Positions 22,501 to 32,697 are shown, counted from the stretch's first letter. The stretch: DNA of 64,000 nucleotides from Schizochytrium sp. TIO01 (GCA_004764695.1 SMSO01000025.1:2465102-2529101); one strand, 5' to 3'. Numbers and translations are program-made. The notes: a model not told the origin generated them from the letters alone.

Positions 22501-23638
22501 GGGTGGAAGGTACAGATGTGCGCGCATTTGAAGTGCTCGGGCCAGTCGATGTATGAGACTTGTTGACAGCTTGCCGAGAATTTGACCCTGAACGAGAGGA
22601 AGTCATGGCAGAAGAGGATGACGAGTTTAAAGAGGATGCTTGGCCGGAACCAAGAGAACCGTTGACAGATATCATTCCCCTGCCAGAGGCTGCAGCTGCT
22701 GCAGCAGCTGCTGCAGCCATTGCAGCAGAGTGTTGCATTTGTTGGTGTTGGACCGAATCATCTTCATCAATACCCATTGTGCAACCGATACAAATACAAT
22801 CCCCAGGATGTTGCTCCTGCGCACTGACCTCACTGTCCCAATAATGCACAAGTATGAGGTTATTTCTGTTCTTGAGGTCCCAATAGCTGCGTCGATGCAT
22901 AGATTCACGCTCCATAGAGTGTACATGGCACGCATAAACTCTCTCTTCATGGTCATATTTGAGCTTTACGTGGTCCTCGCGAACTGCTGCAGCGTTGCCT
23001 TTCTTTTTCACATATTCGTATCCGTCAACGCGAAATTGAGGTGTCCTTGATCGGTCATAAAGGAAAAGAGATCCACTAGGAGGACGACGTTGTACTTTTT
23101 GTAATGGTTGAATGTCTCCCTTTGCACCCATTTCCAATAGAAAGAGCACAGCATGGGCGTCCAAGTATCGTCGCTTTGCAGCCTCAACAATGAACCGGAG
23201 CTCATCCTTAGAGGTGATAATACTCCTTGATGGAGAGGCAGCCATGCCCATCATAGCCATTTTGGTTGATGCACTTGCGACGCCTCCAGTGCCAGTCATT
23301 AAATTTCGCTTAGCAGGAGATGTTTTCCCATTTCTCAACGCATTGGTCCCTCGGGAAGAATTTCCTGATTTTTTCTTAGATGATCGGGCCGGAGTTGCTC
23401 CCCTCGGCATCATTCCGTTGACTGCCGCAGCATGGGCTGCAGCTTGCTGAGCATACGGGTGCATCATATGCTGTGGGTGCATGTGCGCTTGGTACTGCAT
23501 ATGCATAGGGTATCCATGTGGATGCATAGGTTGGCCAGGATGCATATAGCTAGCAGGGTGAGGAATGTGCGGATGTGGAACACCTTGGCTCGGGTACATC
23601 GGGTAAACCCCATGCGGAGTCATGTGAGAGTGATGCAT
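19586..23638 (-). CDS. Calmodulin-binding transcription activator (CAMTA family)
   Basis: A 1,350-residue nuclear transcription factor linking calcium/calmodulin to gene expression. The domain order is the full CAMTA set. A CG-1 DNA-binding domain spans about residues 144-270 (PPSGSLFLYDR, DGYEYVKKKG, RRSYWDL, LILVHYWDSE). A TIG/IPT fold spans about 630-740, and ankyrin repeats about 880-966 (LLHYAVAFHHAKLVSLLL, GDTPLHLAAE). Several IQ motifs lie at about 1160-1270 (VIQTNIRRWLLRR, IQVQAATRCLLARK). The first 75 residues are Met/His/Pro-rich, a 12-14 residue Ala run lies near 310-325, and the linkers are Ser/Thr-rich. The C-terminus is a strongly acidic tail that may act as an activation region. 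The whole gene is one open frame. Confidence 0.94.
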   Translation of the reverse strand: MHHSHMTPHGVYPMYPSQGVPHPHIPHPASYMHPGQPMHPHGYPMHMQYQAHMHPQHMMHPYAQQAAAHAAAVNGMMPRGATPARSSKKKSGNSSRGTNALRNGKTSPAKRNLMTGTGGVASASTKMAMMGMAASPSRSIITSKDELRFIVEAAKRRYLDAHAVLFLLEMGAKGDIQPLQKVQRRPPSGSLFLYDRSRTPQFRVDGYEYVKKKGNAAAVREDHVKLKYDHEERVYACHVHSMERESMHRRSYWDLKNRNNLILVHYWDSEVSAQEQHPGDCICIGCTMGIDEDDSVQHQQMQHSAAMAAAAAAAAAASGRGMISVNGSLGSGQASSLNSSSSSAMTSSRSGSNSRQAVNKSHTSTGPSTSNARTSVPSTRSLNSAKPSRTSSVTAKPAGASSSAKASASNSKTSSSVTTLPVPPSIPTSGGGPRLLPSPPSTMNKASSQLPADSSTTASASTSPAHSVAVAAAEAAAAADGTDTAESVSEKSSASSANRSLAKSGSTQVAFREPRVKMENAAPNRNSSSVEGQSGLLRKNSNRSNSTQGSTQSGSQQVQMQVQAKVAPTPEFRPLSEAESAAQTRDDDVEMHAFLHDIDMNPALLPDPNMNFLDSLYVTSPTNSAYPRSPELVTLVDLNTLEIEDFAPNVACINGGTRMLISLSKIGGEPFTKSSLSVGVENIDVVFAKTHVVKGTMLANGVIRCETPVMPRNTHASLEVMINRTKIDLCESLSSAGAIVHFSLSDTSMISSVRADVPRSQEDPRLRPKSAEAALAPLVVHGLRPRFGVSPIGTPNSQNSDPRRFLKRKRSRRLPSPVPGAVPGTAEDIDDDRDMDQLNDEELTELSESLLERVAKVLVDLCKEEHDLLGELDALDDSGFNLLHYAVAFHHAKLVSLLLNHGADPNKTTSTGDTPLHLAAEVAEIGMAGELLAAGANPLLRDADGNTAAQLAEAHELPELVEILRPEDDNQVYESFQSTGAAHTSASTSSVRSVASSISVASIALHNGTSVDSLSGDLMDTEAKPKESLEDKQQKMLRKALASMSLKDRCALSLGVRETDGTSVSSAVNGSPGASLSTPGHSRTSSFAGHDHVAASSSSVSSLHASANDMSDLLSSPPPRDPILGTTEERNDAKVKKIVTENGPNLVAVISNLNDEERHELESEARVIQTNIRRWLLRRSVLASRKMQTEAKGFRDKKVQLRDADLEEKATKVQAVGKGFLARREYKQARQEVIQVQAATRCLLARKNFHAWRRQLSATLVIQRSIREHRRRIHQAGSRADEDLPPSIPLHDSVMDPILHNEHLSPGFTMMHASNGGGNDDDDDDGMLNVDFTADAVDDLELDDLDGSTH

Positions 23639-25122
23639 TGCACCTGGCGCAACCTAATTTGTCCCAAATCCTCGTTCTGTCACTTTCAAAATGTGTACTC
23701 TCCAATTCCTAATGCACGTCACAAACAAAGTCGCCTGCTTCACAAATCTCAGTCAAGATAGAAATGCCGCCTTGAAACCCTCTCTGCCCAAGCCTCTCTG
23801 TCCAAGATATTACCTTCAAACAAAGCAAAGTTGAGGCCTCGGGGTGTTCAGAATTTAGACGATAGCTACCTAGGCTCACAAACAAATTATAGTCAAATCA
23901 AAATCACCAGTCGCAAACTCTGGCAACTGCAGGGCTCCAAAAACGCAGTTCGGGAACCGCGATGCACGGCTGCGTCAATAGTAAAACCCAAACGAAATAC
24001 AGTCTGTATTCCTCACTAAATATAAATTGCGCCAAAGAGCAAGAGCCCTTGCTCCCTCGCTCGTTCGGACTCAGGTCCGAGATACAACTCGTGCGGCCCA
24101 CTAAGCGCTGACGGCACAGAGGCCGCTTCAGCGCCGTGGTGACCTCGACCGGAGCTCCGCAAGCACCGCGAGGAGGATAGGCCGCGAGACGACTCGGCGA
24201 GGCGCTGGAATTGGGGACCTGTCGAGATGGCGTTGTGTCAGAAAAGAAAAAAGAGAGAAAGAGAGTACACATGGGACCATAATTAATTACACTTTATCGG
24301 TATGAAAATAGGTCGCCTTAACGGCACCAAGAAAACTACGAATTGTAATTTCTAGTGGGGGTGCGCTCTCAAAGCGGTTCGTTTGCGAGCAATGCGGAGT
24401 GATCACAATAAAGTTTGGGGGCATGTTCATCAGTATATAAGCAAGGTGGCGTGGGTGAAAGCTTTTGGGGTTGACATCATTAGTTTGTGTGTGAGTGGGA
24501 AGGAGATACGTAGGTACCTACTACTATGGCACGGTACTACACAATTTCCAGCATCTCGTCACTGCAATTCTCTAGAAGTGCTAACTTTGCTAAACCCGTG
24601 CTTCGTTTGATGCGTACGACCAAGCTAATATATGAAGTACTTAAAGCTTCGGGTATCCAAAGTATACAGGTTTCTGTTGATATAGGCATGAGCTTCCAGA
24701 AGAAAATTAAAATGAACTTGATGCTGGGGTGGATTGTTATTCTTTGACTCTAGTGACTATTGGTTTGAAGTTCCATTTCATAATTTCTGTTTCCTTGCCT
24801 CCGTGTTCAAAATCTCAATTGCCACCGAGGTTACCGCAGTAAAAGCAGAAGACCATGGCGTTACGCCTAACTTTGAACCTCCTTTGCCACACTCCAGCTC
24901 CGAGTGAATTTGCTTCTCAGCTGTCATAACTAGCCGTTGAGTCGAGCAATTTGAGCTTCCTTGCAAATTTTATGTTCGCCTTACTAGAAGTGACTCTCAA
25001 AAGCAAAGTCGCGAGAAGCGATGTATTCATACATAGTCGGAGATTTTTTAATGGCTCCAGGTGCTTCAGAACAATCATTGGGCTGAGTGTGATCAAGAGC
25101 TATAGGGAAAAGTGGGCTGCCC
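23639..25122. other. Divergent intergenic region between CAMTA and the AAA protein
   Basis: About 1.5 kb. A GC-rich island at about 24040-24240 has no coding signal I trust. A plus ORF at 24526-24747 (73 codons, ATG) and two overlapping minus frames at 24778-25030 are short and anonymous. One of the latter starts MNTSLLATLLLRV, like a signal peptide, and the other reads EKQIHSELECGKGG. The two minus frames adjoin with a one-base shift and could be a relic. None is strong enough to call. Confidence 0.35.
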
Positions 25123-26376
25123 ATGGCGAACCTCTTGCAAGACCTCAGAGCTGCGCTCGTGTTTGACGAGCAGGGGCGGCTCCCACAAGCCGCTGCAATC
25201 TACAAAAAGTCAGTGAAGGTGCTTCTTGAGATGGTAGCTGCGGAGCACGACTTGAAAACACGTTTGCTTCTTGCAAAACAGGTCGAATGCATACAAACTC
25301 GTCTGAACGAGGTTGAAATGCGAGTACAAGAGCTTGAATATGAAAGAACTAGGTATTTAATGCCCACGACGCCTGCGGCGACTCCCCAAAGAAGATACGA
25401 TATCTGGTCAGGTATTTTCGGTTTAAGAGATGCTGTTGAGTTCTTTCGAGAGCAGCTTGTTTTGCCTTCTCGATTTCCTGAAATGTATAAGAAGAAACAG
25501 CGCCTTTGGAATGCAGCTGTTCTTCATGGTCCTAGTGGATGTGGAAAGACCCATTTACTGACTACCTTTCATACAGAACTCTCAACACTTTGTCCAAATA
25601 TCAAAATTTCGTATCACAACTGCTCGGAACTTGTCTCCAACGCTGTTGATGGGGACGTGGTAGTACGGAACGCCTTCGAAGATGCAGTTCGCAGACAAGA
25701 ACAAAACCAATCTACAATTATACTACTTGAAAATATAGATCTTTTGAACCCCAATGATGAAGGTTTTCCTGAGACTAAGGCAGTTCTTCTTCGAAATGGA
25801 AAGAAATATAGAGCAAATCGGGAAAACGCAACTTCGGTGCGAGCCGAAGTTCTTCAAGGTCTTCGCCACACCAAAAATGGGCATTTTCATGGTCTCTCCG
25901 TGGTAGGTACCACCAATCGCCCCTGGTCTATGGACGCAGGCCTTCGCCGAAGGTTTGATAAACGAATAGTATGCCCTCCACTTGACATTGACGAATGCAA
26001 GGCCCTGCTTTCGCGGCTACTTGAGCAAGACCGACTGCGACAGGCTGTTGAAGAAGAAATCTTAGATCGCTCCGCTGGGCAATCCACTGAACGAATTGTC
26101 CAAGCGATTTCAAGAGCACTAAAGCAACCTTTGATTGATGTTCAGACCAAGCTCCTTAGCAAGCTAGACACAGGGATGTTTGCTGTTTATGAAGGCCAAG
26201 ATTTTTTGAATCTTGCAGAGCCGCACGAAACAGCGTACCTTCGTAGCGTCCCAATTCACCTAGTTAAGGTGTTGGAGCCAGGAGTACAGCATATTTTTAA
26301 TTCCTTTGCAGATCTCCCCCCTCCGGACGCAACAAAACGTGTCATGGAATCGTATAACCACGCGTTTCCGTGTTAG
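25123..26376 (+). CDS. Divergent Vps4-like MIT-AAA protein with altered Walker B
   Basis: A 417-residue protein with the Vps4/SKD1 plan: an N-terminal helical MIT-like region (about 1-75, ending in a coiled coil), a linker, one AAA domain (about 90-350) and a Vps4-like C-terminal helix (VMESYNHAF). Vps4 disassembles ESCRT-III polymers on endosomal and other membranes. Walker A is intact (GPSGCGKT, residues 136-143), as are sensor 1 (GTTNRPW) and the arginine-finger block (LRRRFDKRI). The Walker B reads IILLENID instead of IIFIDEID. The metal-binding Asp is Glu203 and the catalytic Glu is Asn204, which predicts nucleotide binding with poor hydrolysis. Start ATG in cccATGg. Probably a specialised paralogue rather than the main Vps4. 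Confidence 0.8.
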   Translation: MANLLQDLRAALVFDEQGRLPQAAAIYKKSVKVLLEMVAAEHDLKTRLLLAKQVECIQTRLNEVEMRVQELEYERTRYLMPTTPAATPQRRYDIWSGIFGLRDAVEFFREQLVLPSRFPEMYKKKQRLWNAAVLHGPSGCGKTHLLTTFHTELSTLCPNIKISYHNCSELVSNAVDGDVVVRNAFEDAVRRQEQNQSTIILLENIDLLNPNDEGFPETKAVLLRNGKKYRANRENATSVRAEVLQGLRHTKNGHFHGLSVVGTTNRPWSMDAGLRRRFDKRIVCPPLDIDECKALLSRLLEQDRLRQAVEEEILDRSAGQSTERIVQAISRALKQPLIDVQTKLLSKLDTGMFAVYEGQDFLNLAEPHETAYLRSVPIHLVKVLEPGVQHIFNSFADLPPPDATKRVMESYNHAFPC

Positions 26377-26719
26377 TCTTACTTTTATTTACATTCTTTG
26401 ATTAATATTGACAAAACTTAATATTTGGGGAAAATCCCTCGGTGGATCTTGTTTTAATTGTCACAGAGTTTTCTTGAATCCCTTTTCGGAGTGATCGAAT
26501 ATGCAATTAGCTTGCGTGGGCAATCTGAAAATTCCTTGTTAAGGTGTTTAGGGGAAAGTATACAAAGAAGTATCTTGAAGTACGAGGAAACAACCACAAT
26601 TCAAAGGAGTTAAGTATTGAAAAATTCTGAGTTGTACTATACATGATATCTACTGAGATTAAGGATAAGGGCTCGATGATCTCGAGCGAATCGGATTGCA
26701 ATATAAGATCTATGTCATA
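26377..26719. other. Convergent intergenic region
   Basis: 343 bp of AT-rich 3' flank between the AAA gene and the kinase gene. No feature was seen beyond the expected 3' UTRs. Confidence 0.6.
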
Positions 26720-28930
26720 CTAAGCGAGTGGACGTGGCGCTTTGCCCTTTCGACAATATTCACCTTGTTCATCAATATTTTCTGTTCTGATATAAGGATG
26801 GTACGCAAGTTTTGCAACAGCTGGCCGCCTTTGAGGGTCAAGTTGACAACATTGATAGAGAAAGTCAAGTCCGTCCTCATGTACTAGACCTTCGTCCAAA
26901 AGAGGGGGGCCTTTAGCACTTGCAATAGCAAACATCATTGCTGCTGGATTCGAATAGTTATTCCATGGGGCCTTGCCAGTAATCATTTCAATCATGGTGC
27001 ACCCCACAGACCACACATCCGCTAACTTCCACCCTGCCAACTTGGCAGCTTCATCTTCCGCAAGTTTTCCTACTTCTTGCCGAATGACTTCAGGAGACAT
27101 CCAGGGAATTGAACCCTGTATTGAGCTTGTAGGGCCCATTGTACGATCCGCTACCTTTTTGGCGCTTCCGAAATCTGCTACTTTTAGTGTATAATCACTT
27201 GAAAGGAGCAAATTCTGACACTTGATGTCTCGATGCGCAATACCAGCAGCATGTAATGAACGTAAACCTAGAAGCAACTGTCGCATATAATTTCGCATAA
27301 CTTTTTCTGACATGGCTCCTTCCCTCTCTAAGAGACCAGCAATGGACCCATGCTCAACAAACTCCATGAAGATATTAAATTGTTTTCCCACAGCATTAGC
27401 CTTATCAAGCCCGTCAAGAGTTTGCATAGGCATTCCAAACTGCTCCTCCTCAGTAATAGCTTCCATGGTCATATCATCAGTCACAGACCAGCCAAGACAT
27501 TGAACAACATTCTGATTGCGAAATGATGCTCGGCACATAAGTACAACTTCATCAATCATTTGATCAAGCATACTAGCGGATGTAATACGCACTTGCTTCA
27601 CTGCGAGTTTTTCACCATTGCGTACATTAAGAGCTTTGTAAACAATACCAAACTGACCATGTCCAATCACCTTTTCGCGTCTCCACGGATCGCAAAACAT
27701 TCCATAACCATCGCCTAGTCTATTAGTCATAGCATCTGCGCCACCCATACCCATAGGTGAAGAAGGGGTGTCATCATTTCGATTAATAGGAGACAGCGTT
27801 GGTAAGCGCTGAGGTGAAGAAGGTACCCCATCTACAGTTATGGTCCTCTGACTGGGACTTTCCAGACTAATTTTTCGTAAGGTAGCTCTATTACGACTCG
27901 CCTCTTTAGCTTGAGATGCAAGTTCACTTACAGTTGATATCGAGTTCGAGCTTGGTGTGTTTATTAACCCTCCACCTGGTGATCTGGCAGTAAATGCATG
28001 CCATTCAATACTCTCAGAGGATATCACTCCAGGACTCTTGCAATCTACAGTCAATGGTCGATGGTTACGAATCGTAGAAAGTGTTTCGGTCTTTTCTCCA
28101 GCTCTTTCATCTAAAGCACTATTATGCCGAGACTCCCAGCGTGTAAAGTGCTCCACGGAATGAGAAGGTGAGTCTGTGCTAAGGGTTGAGAGTGATGTCT
28201 CTGTAATTGCATGAGTACTACTGTTTAGAGACATTTGTGTACGAATTGCATTGAGTTGTCCAGCTGGAATTGATGGGTGAAGAACTGCAGGCAATGTGTG
28301 GATGCGTTCCATAACGTTTTGAGATTTTGCGTCTTCGCTGTAGGTGGATGTAGCCGCTGGCATCTCCCTCGATGCCAGTGGGTAACTTTCCGAGTAAGTG
28401 TTATCGCGAATATTTTGACTAAAGTGGTGCGTAGGTGGAGGTCCAAGATTCGCATAAAACTGTTGTTGACTATTGCCTCCACTACCACTAGGCGATTGTT
28501 GCTGTTGTTGCTGTTGCTGATTGTTATATAATATTTGAGCCTTTCCCGTGTTAGGTCTAGAATTGGGTGAAAGTGGCAAAATCTGGCCCGGTACAGGAAG
28601 CGCTTGAAGCATCCCCGGTGGAGATTTGGCGCCAAGGCCATTACGATTCGATGGAGAGTGAATTGGTTTTGGTGGACCTTTAGGCGGGCCTCCAGTTCCA
28701 AGGAGGTGGCCTGGCTTGGGTGAGAGAGGTAGTGGTACAAGTTTTCGACTCTGATGTTTTGGTGATATTGAATCCTCACTTGTTGTGCTATATGTAGAGT
28801 TCATTGGTAACAGGGGTCGCGGTCCTCCTTGTCCAGGTAATTTTGAAATCGAACTCGTTTGTGGAACCGCTCCTGAAGTGCTATGCATATTAGAAGAAGC
28901 ACTCGACGTCAAAGAAACCCCATTTTTCAT
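26720..28930 (-). CDS. STE11/MEKK-like protein kinase (MAP kinase kinase kinase type)
   Basis: A 736-residue Ser/Thr kinase. Residues 1 to about 410 are a low-complexity Ser/Pro/Gln-rich regulatory region with a short polyglutamine run (about residues 137-145). The kinase domain spans about 412-715: glycine loop GHGQFGIVYK, catalytic lysine LAVKQV, alpha-C glutamate in MIDEVVLM, catalytic loop HRDIKCQN, DFGSAKK, activation segment ending WMSPE, and DVWSVGCT. The FMEFVEHGSIAGLL hinge and the short TSSIQGSIPWMSPEV loop are typical of the STE11/MEKK/ANP group, which phosphorylates MAP kinase kinases. An insert in VIRQEVGKLAEDEAAKLAGWKLADVW precedes helix F. No other known domain is visible. Single exon. 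Confidence 0.9.
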   Translation of the reverse strand: MKNGVSLTSSASSNMHSTSGAVPQTSSISKLPGQGGPRPLLPMNSTYSTTSEDSISPKHQSRKLVPLPLSPKPGHLLGTGGPPKGPPKPIHSPSNRNGLGAKSPPGMLQALPVPGQILPLSPNSRPNTGKAQILYNNQQQQQQQQSPSGSGGNSQQQFYANLGPPPTHHFSQNIRDNTYSESYPLASREMPAATSTYSEDAKSQNVMERIHTLPAVLHPSIPAGQLNAIRTQMSLNSSTHAITETSLSTLSTDSPSHSVEHFTRWESRHNSALDERAGEKTETLSTIRNHRPLTVDCKSPGVISSESIEWHAFTARSPGGGLINTPSSNSISTVSELASQAKEASRNRATLRKISLESPSQRTITVDGVPSSPQRLPTLSPINRNDDTPSSPMGMGGADAMTNRLGDGYGMFCDPWRREKVIGHGQFGIVYKALNVRNGEKLAVKQVRITSASMLDQMIDEVVLMCRASFRNQNVVQCLGWSVTDDMTMEAITEEEQFGMPMQTLDGLDKANAVGKQFNIFMEFVEHGSIAGLLEREGAMSEKVMRNYMRQLLLGLRSLHAAGIAHRDIKCQNLLLSSDYTLKVADFGSAKKVADRTMGPTSSIQGSIPWMSPEVIRQEVGKLAEDEAAKLAGWKLADVWSVGCTMIEMITGKAPWNNYSNPAAMMFAIASAKGPPLLDEGLVHEDGLDFLYQCCQLDPQRRPAVAKLAYHPYIRTENIDEQGEYCRKGKAPRPLA

Positions 28931-30321
28931 ATTTATCAGAATTGAAAGAGCAACTTACGCGTTGACAACTAGTTTCCTTCTGTCAGCTTTCTCCTACCTT
29001 TTTCGCGTGCTAATATCGATGACTGCTGCAACTTGAAGAACTAGAAATACTATGTTGACTTGCGAATGTTTCGGAACTCCCAATTCATGGAAAAGATGGA
29101 TTTGAGAAATTACCCAGCAATGTTCGGCCTCTTGTCTTCTTGTGATAGAAGATGCTACAAAAAAATAAAATGGATGTGTCTACTTGAGCGTTCGTGGAAG
29201 TGTAGCAAGAACTCGTTGGCGTTATTTAGTCCGCGAAGCTCTGCTTAGATCCACGTTGTGAATGAATTTATCTGTGAAGACCGCCCTTTTCGATATCTCC
29301 AAGAGCCCGAGGCTCTCCACTACCAACTTAGGAAAGAGAACGAGCACTACTATCCCCCACCCACCAACCCGTCCAGCCGCAAAGCAAGCCGGCGGGTAGA
29401 CAGACTAATGAGTAGAACGAGCGAATCAGACCTATATCCCCTTGTCTCAGAAGTTAGGGAAAACAATCTATGCGACGTTCTATCTGTTGGTACTAGGCTG
29501 TGAGGTCTCCTCCTCGTCAATGAAGAGTTTATCATACTTGCAAAGCAACGGATAAATTTCACTAGTACCTATCTAATTATTACTAATAATATGCTGCGCA
29601 ATCCGCAAAAGACCGGATGAGAACTCTTGCGCTGACGCAGGCGTCGGAGCGAGGGGATCAACGTATGCGCGGAGTTTAACTTTGGAGTTTATCCCAGTGA
29701 TATTTGCCATTTGGAGTTGTGAGTGCACAGGATTCGTTCAACCGCCAGATGTTGGGAATGGCAAAATCCTCCTCCCGTGACACCCGTGCTAAGTTTCTCA
29801 TTTAACAGTGCCTTTTAAGTACGTAATATGGTACGGTCTTTGATGCTGAGGTCCACAACACCACTACTGTTGGTAGAGTTTTACTCTGGCTCGAGCAGCT
29901 GTCTACTGTTGAAAAAGGGAAAGGAAAGGAGAAAGTTTTGGTTGACACGAGGAATCCAAGTATACATTCATTACTATGATGGCTCTGCAACTTGTGAGTT
30001 TTAGGATTGTATGGGAGAACTATGGTAGGTGTCATGAAAGAAAGGCTGGCAGTTCCATAACTTGTTGGAATAAGCATTAACATGTGAGTTGTTAGTTCAT
30101 GCGCGGCTATAAATCAGGAACGAGTTTGGGTTTTTGAGCCAGCTGGGAGTGCACGACGCGCCTATTGGTGCGAAGATATACAACAAAACAATCACATATC
30201 GACAAAAATTGATTTTCTGTCATTAAGGTTGAAACACCATATGTTAAGGTCAAAATTCAAAGCTTTCCCCAGGGTTTACACAAAACAATGTTCGCAGTTT
30301 TGAATGGAAGGCTGATTCAAA
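28931..30321. other. Intergenic region between the kinase and argininosuccinate lyase
   Basis: About 1.39 kb. Two plus-strand frames in the same phase (29066-29248 and 29258-29503) are separated by one TAG. They read as plausible protein (RYLQEPEALHYQLRKENEHY), but neither has a family match I know. They could be a one-stop relic or chance. Nothing else was seen. Confidence 0.3.
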
Positions 30322-32237
30322 TTACTTGTTGTTGGCCTCGTAGTTGTCGAGCCACTTGCTCATCATAGAGACCTGCTCCAGAACGGAACGCTTGGAGGTG
30401 GAGCCCTGGGCGTCGCGGGACTCGACGGAGCTCTCGAAGGACCAAACCTTCTCTACGTCCTCCTCGAAGGCGCTGTGGAGGGTCTTGAGCTCCTCAAGGG
30501 TAACGCTAGAGAGGGGCTTGTTCTGTATTAGATAGGATTTTCACCAAATGTTTACAAGTAATAATATGATCAAGCAATAGCTCAGGCAATGGCAATACGT
30601 TAGTCGGACTCATTTCAATTTCCATTTTACAACACCCTCACGCACACTCCCACCCTGCCAAATTACCGGGCATCAACTATGTGTGCCTAAGTTTGTGGGT
30701 ATCTAATTCGGCTACACTGAGCTCTATACCAAAACATGTGAACATTTCGGAGAACTCGTTGACGCAGTTTACACTCTTTAGCACTAGTTTCATTCGGCTC
30801 TCCCTTTGGGAACTTGCACCTTTTCAAAAAGCTTGCAGGTTCCACATTTAAATGGCACGAAATGCTGCCAGTAACAGCTAATATTCCGTGCTAATATTAA
30901 AACAAACGTACCTGGTTCTCAGCGATCTGGACGGCCTGGCCAGAGATGTGGTGGGTCTCACGGAAGGGGACACCCTTGCGCACAAGGTAGTCAGCAAGAT
31001 CAGTGGCAAGCATGTCTGCGGAGAGGCCCTTCTTCATGCGGTCCTGGTTAATCTTAAGGGTGGCGAGGACACCAGTGGCGATGGGAAGGCATCCCATCAT
31101 AGTGTCAACGGAGTCAAAGAGGGGCTCCTTGTCCTCCTGCAAGTCCTTGTTGTATGTGGACGGGAGACCCTTGAGAGCCACAAGCATCGTGGTAAGGTTG
31201 CCAATGTTGCGACCCGACTTTCCGCGGAGGAGTTCGCATGCATCAGGGTTCTTCTTCTGCGGCATGAGCGAAGATCCGGTAGAGTACGCATCAGACATGC
31301 TAATGTACTTAAACTCGTTGGTGCTGTAAATGATGCAGTCCTCTGCAAACTTGCTTACATGGACGCCGGTGAGACTAGCCCAAAAGAGGAACTCTACGAT
31401 AAAATCGCGGTCCGAAGTGGCGTCGAGAGAGTTCCACGAAGGGCCCTGGGTGAAGCCAATGTCTTTCGCGAGCTCAGTGCGGTCCTCAGGGCCAAAGTAT
31501 GCGTGGCCGGCGAGGGCGCCAGATCCGAGGGGCATGACATCGATGCGCTTGGCAAGGTCCTCGAGACGCTCGGCATCACGCTTCCACATGTTGCAGTACG
31601 CCATGAGCCATTGGCCCCAACGAATGGGCTGGGCAGGCTGAAGGTGGGTGTATCCAGGGAAGATGACGTCCACTTCAGCTTCGGCACGGTTGGTAGCAGT
31701 GCGCATGAGCTGCACAAGCTCAGACTTGAGGTCCTTGACCTGGGCCTTGAGCCAGAGACGCACGTCAGTGGCAACCTGATCGTTACGGGAGCGACCAGTG
31801 TGGAGCTTGCCGGCAACCTCGGCGCCGATGAGCTCGGTCAGGCGGCGCTCGTTGGCACTGTGGATATCCTCGTCGCTGGACTTGATCTTAAAAACGCCGC
31901 TCTCCCATTCCTTGTGGACGAGCTTGAGACCCTCCTGCATCTTGGAGCCCTCAGCCTCCGTGAGGAGTCCTGCGCGAACAAGAGCGCGAGAGTAGCACAT
32001 GGAGCCGTGGAGATCCTCCTTCCACATGCGCTTGTCAAAGCCAATCGATGCGTTGAACTTTTCCATCAGGGGGTCCACAGCTCCTGTGAAGCGACCTCCC
32101 CAAAGCTTGGGGCCTTCGTCATCCTTGCCAGAGCTGCTCAAGTTGCGAGCCACAAAGCTCTTGCGCACAAGGAGGTCCAAGCTGCCGCTGTGGACTTTGC
32201 CCAGCGCAACCTTGCTGCTTGCGAGACGGCTCAGCAT
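30322..32237 (-). CDS. Argininosuccinate lyase, two exons, possible mitochondrial leader
   Basis: Cleaves argininosuccinate to arginine and fumarate, the last step of arginine synthesis. Exon 1 is 32237-30912 and exon 2 is 30522-30322. The intron (30911-30523) starts GTACGT and ends TACAG, phase 0. The joined protein is about 508 residues. The fumarase-superfamily signature [12 protein letters not shown] is intact, as are [19 protein letters not shown] and HHISGQAV. Exon 2 supplies the usual C-terminus ([20 protein letters not shown]). The frame opens further upstream, but M at 32237 ([15 protein letters not shown]) starts a roughly 40-residue Ser/Arg/Lys-rich extension that looks like a mitochondrial presequence. 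The usual cytosolic enzyme lacks this. Confidence 0.95.
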
Positions 32238-32395
32238 CTTGTTCTTGCTCCCGGTGCTTCTAAACCACGCGCTTCCCAACGGTGTCAGCTCTGTACCACG
32301 ATGCGCGGGCACCGATCGAGTTTGCGATTTGCTTGCGCCGCAGTCAACAATCGATGTCTCCAATTCACTCACTCCCTCCCTCCCTCTCAATACTT

Positions 32396-32530
32396 TAATT
32401 ACTTTACTTTACACTACATTAGACTACATTACATTACATTACATTACTTTACATTATCTACTTTACTGAAGTACTTTGCTTTGCATTACTTTGCTTTGCA
32501 TTACTTCGCTTCGCATTTACTTTGCTTTGC
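32396..32530. repeat. Degenerate pentamer repeat (ATTAC/TTTGC variants)
   Basis: A 135-bp tract of 5-bp units drifting from ACTTT and ATTAC to CTTTG and CATTA forms. It lies immediately upstream of the argininosuccinate lyase 5' region. Confidence 0.8.
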
Positions 32531-32620
32531 TGTACGTTCCTTCCATATCCGCAATGCTCTCTTTCGATTCGCTGACCACTTTCTACGTATGAACGAATGA
32601 GCTGTCCATCATTCGCCTTC

Positions 32621-32697
32621 GTTGCATTGCGTTGCATTGCATTGCGTTGCATTGCATTGCATTGCATTGCATTGCATTGCATTGCATTGCATTGCAT
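32621..32697. repeat. (ATTGC)n microsatellite
   Basis: About fifteen copies of a 5-bp unit, with GTTGC variants at the left end. Confidence 0.95.

Noticed and set aside
22305-22844. Plus-strand frames opposite CAMTA rich in Glu/Ala
   Set aside because: They mirror the Ser/Ala-rich low-complexity linker of CAMTA and have no independent support.
30888-32600. 570-codon open frame on + opposite argininosuccinate lyase
   Set aside because: It is antisense to a clearly conserved gene, has no family resemblance, and results from codon bias that leaves few stops on the other strand.
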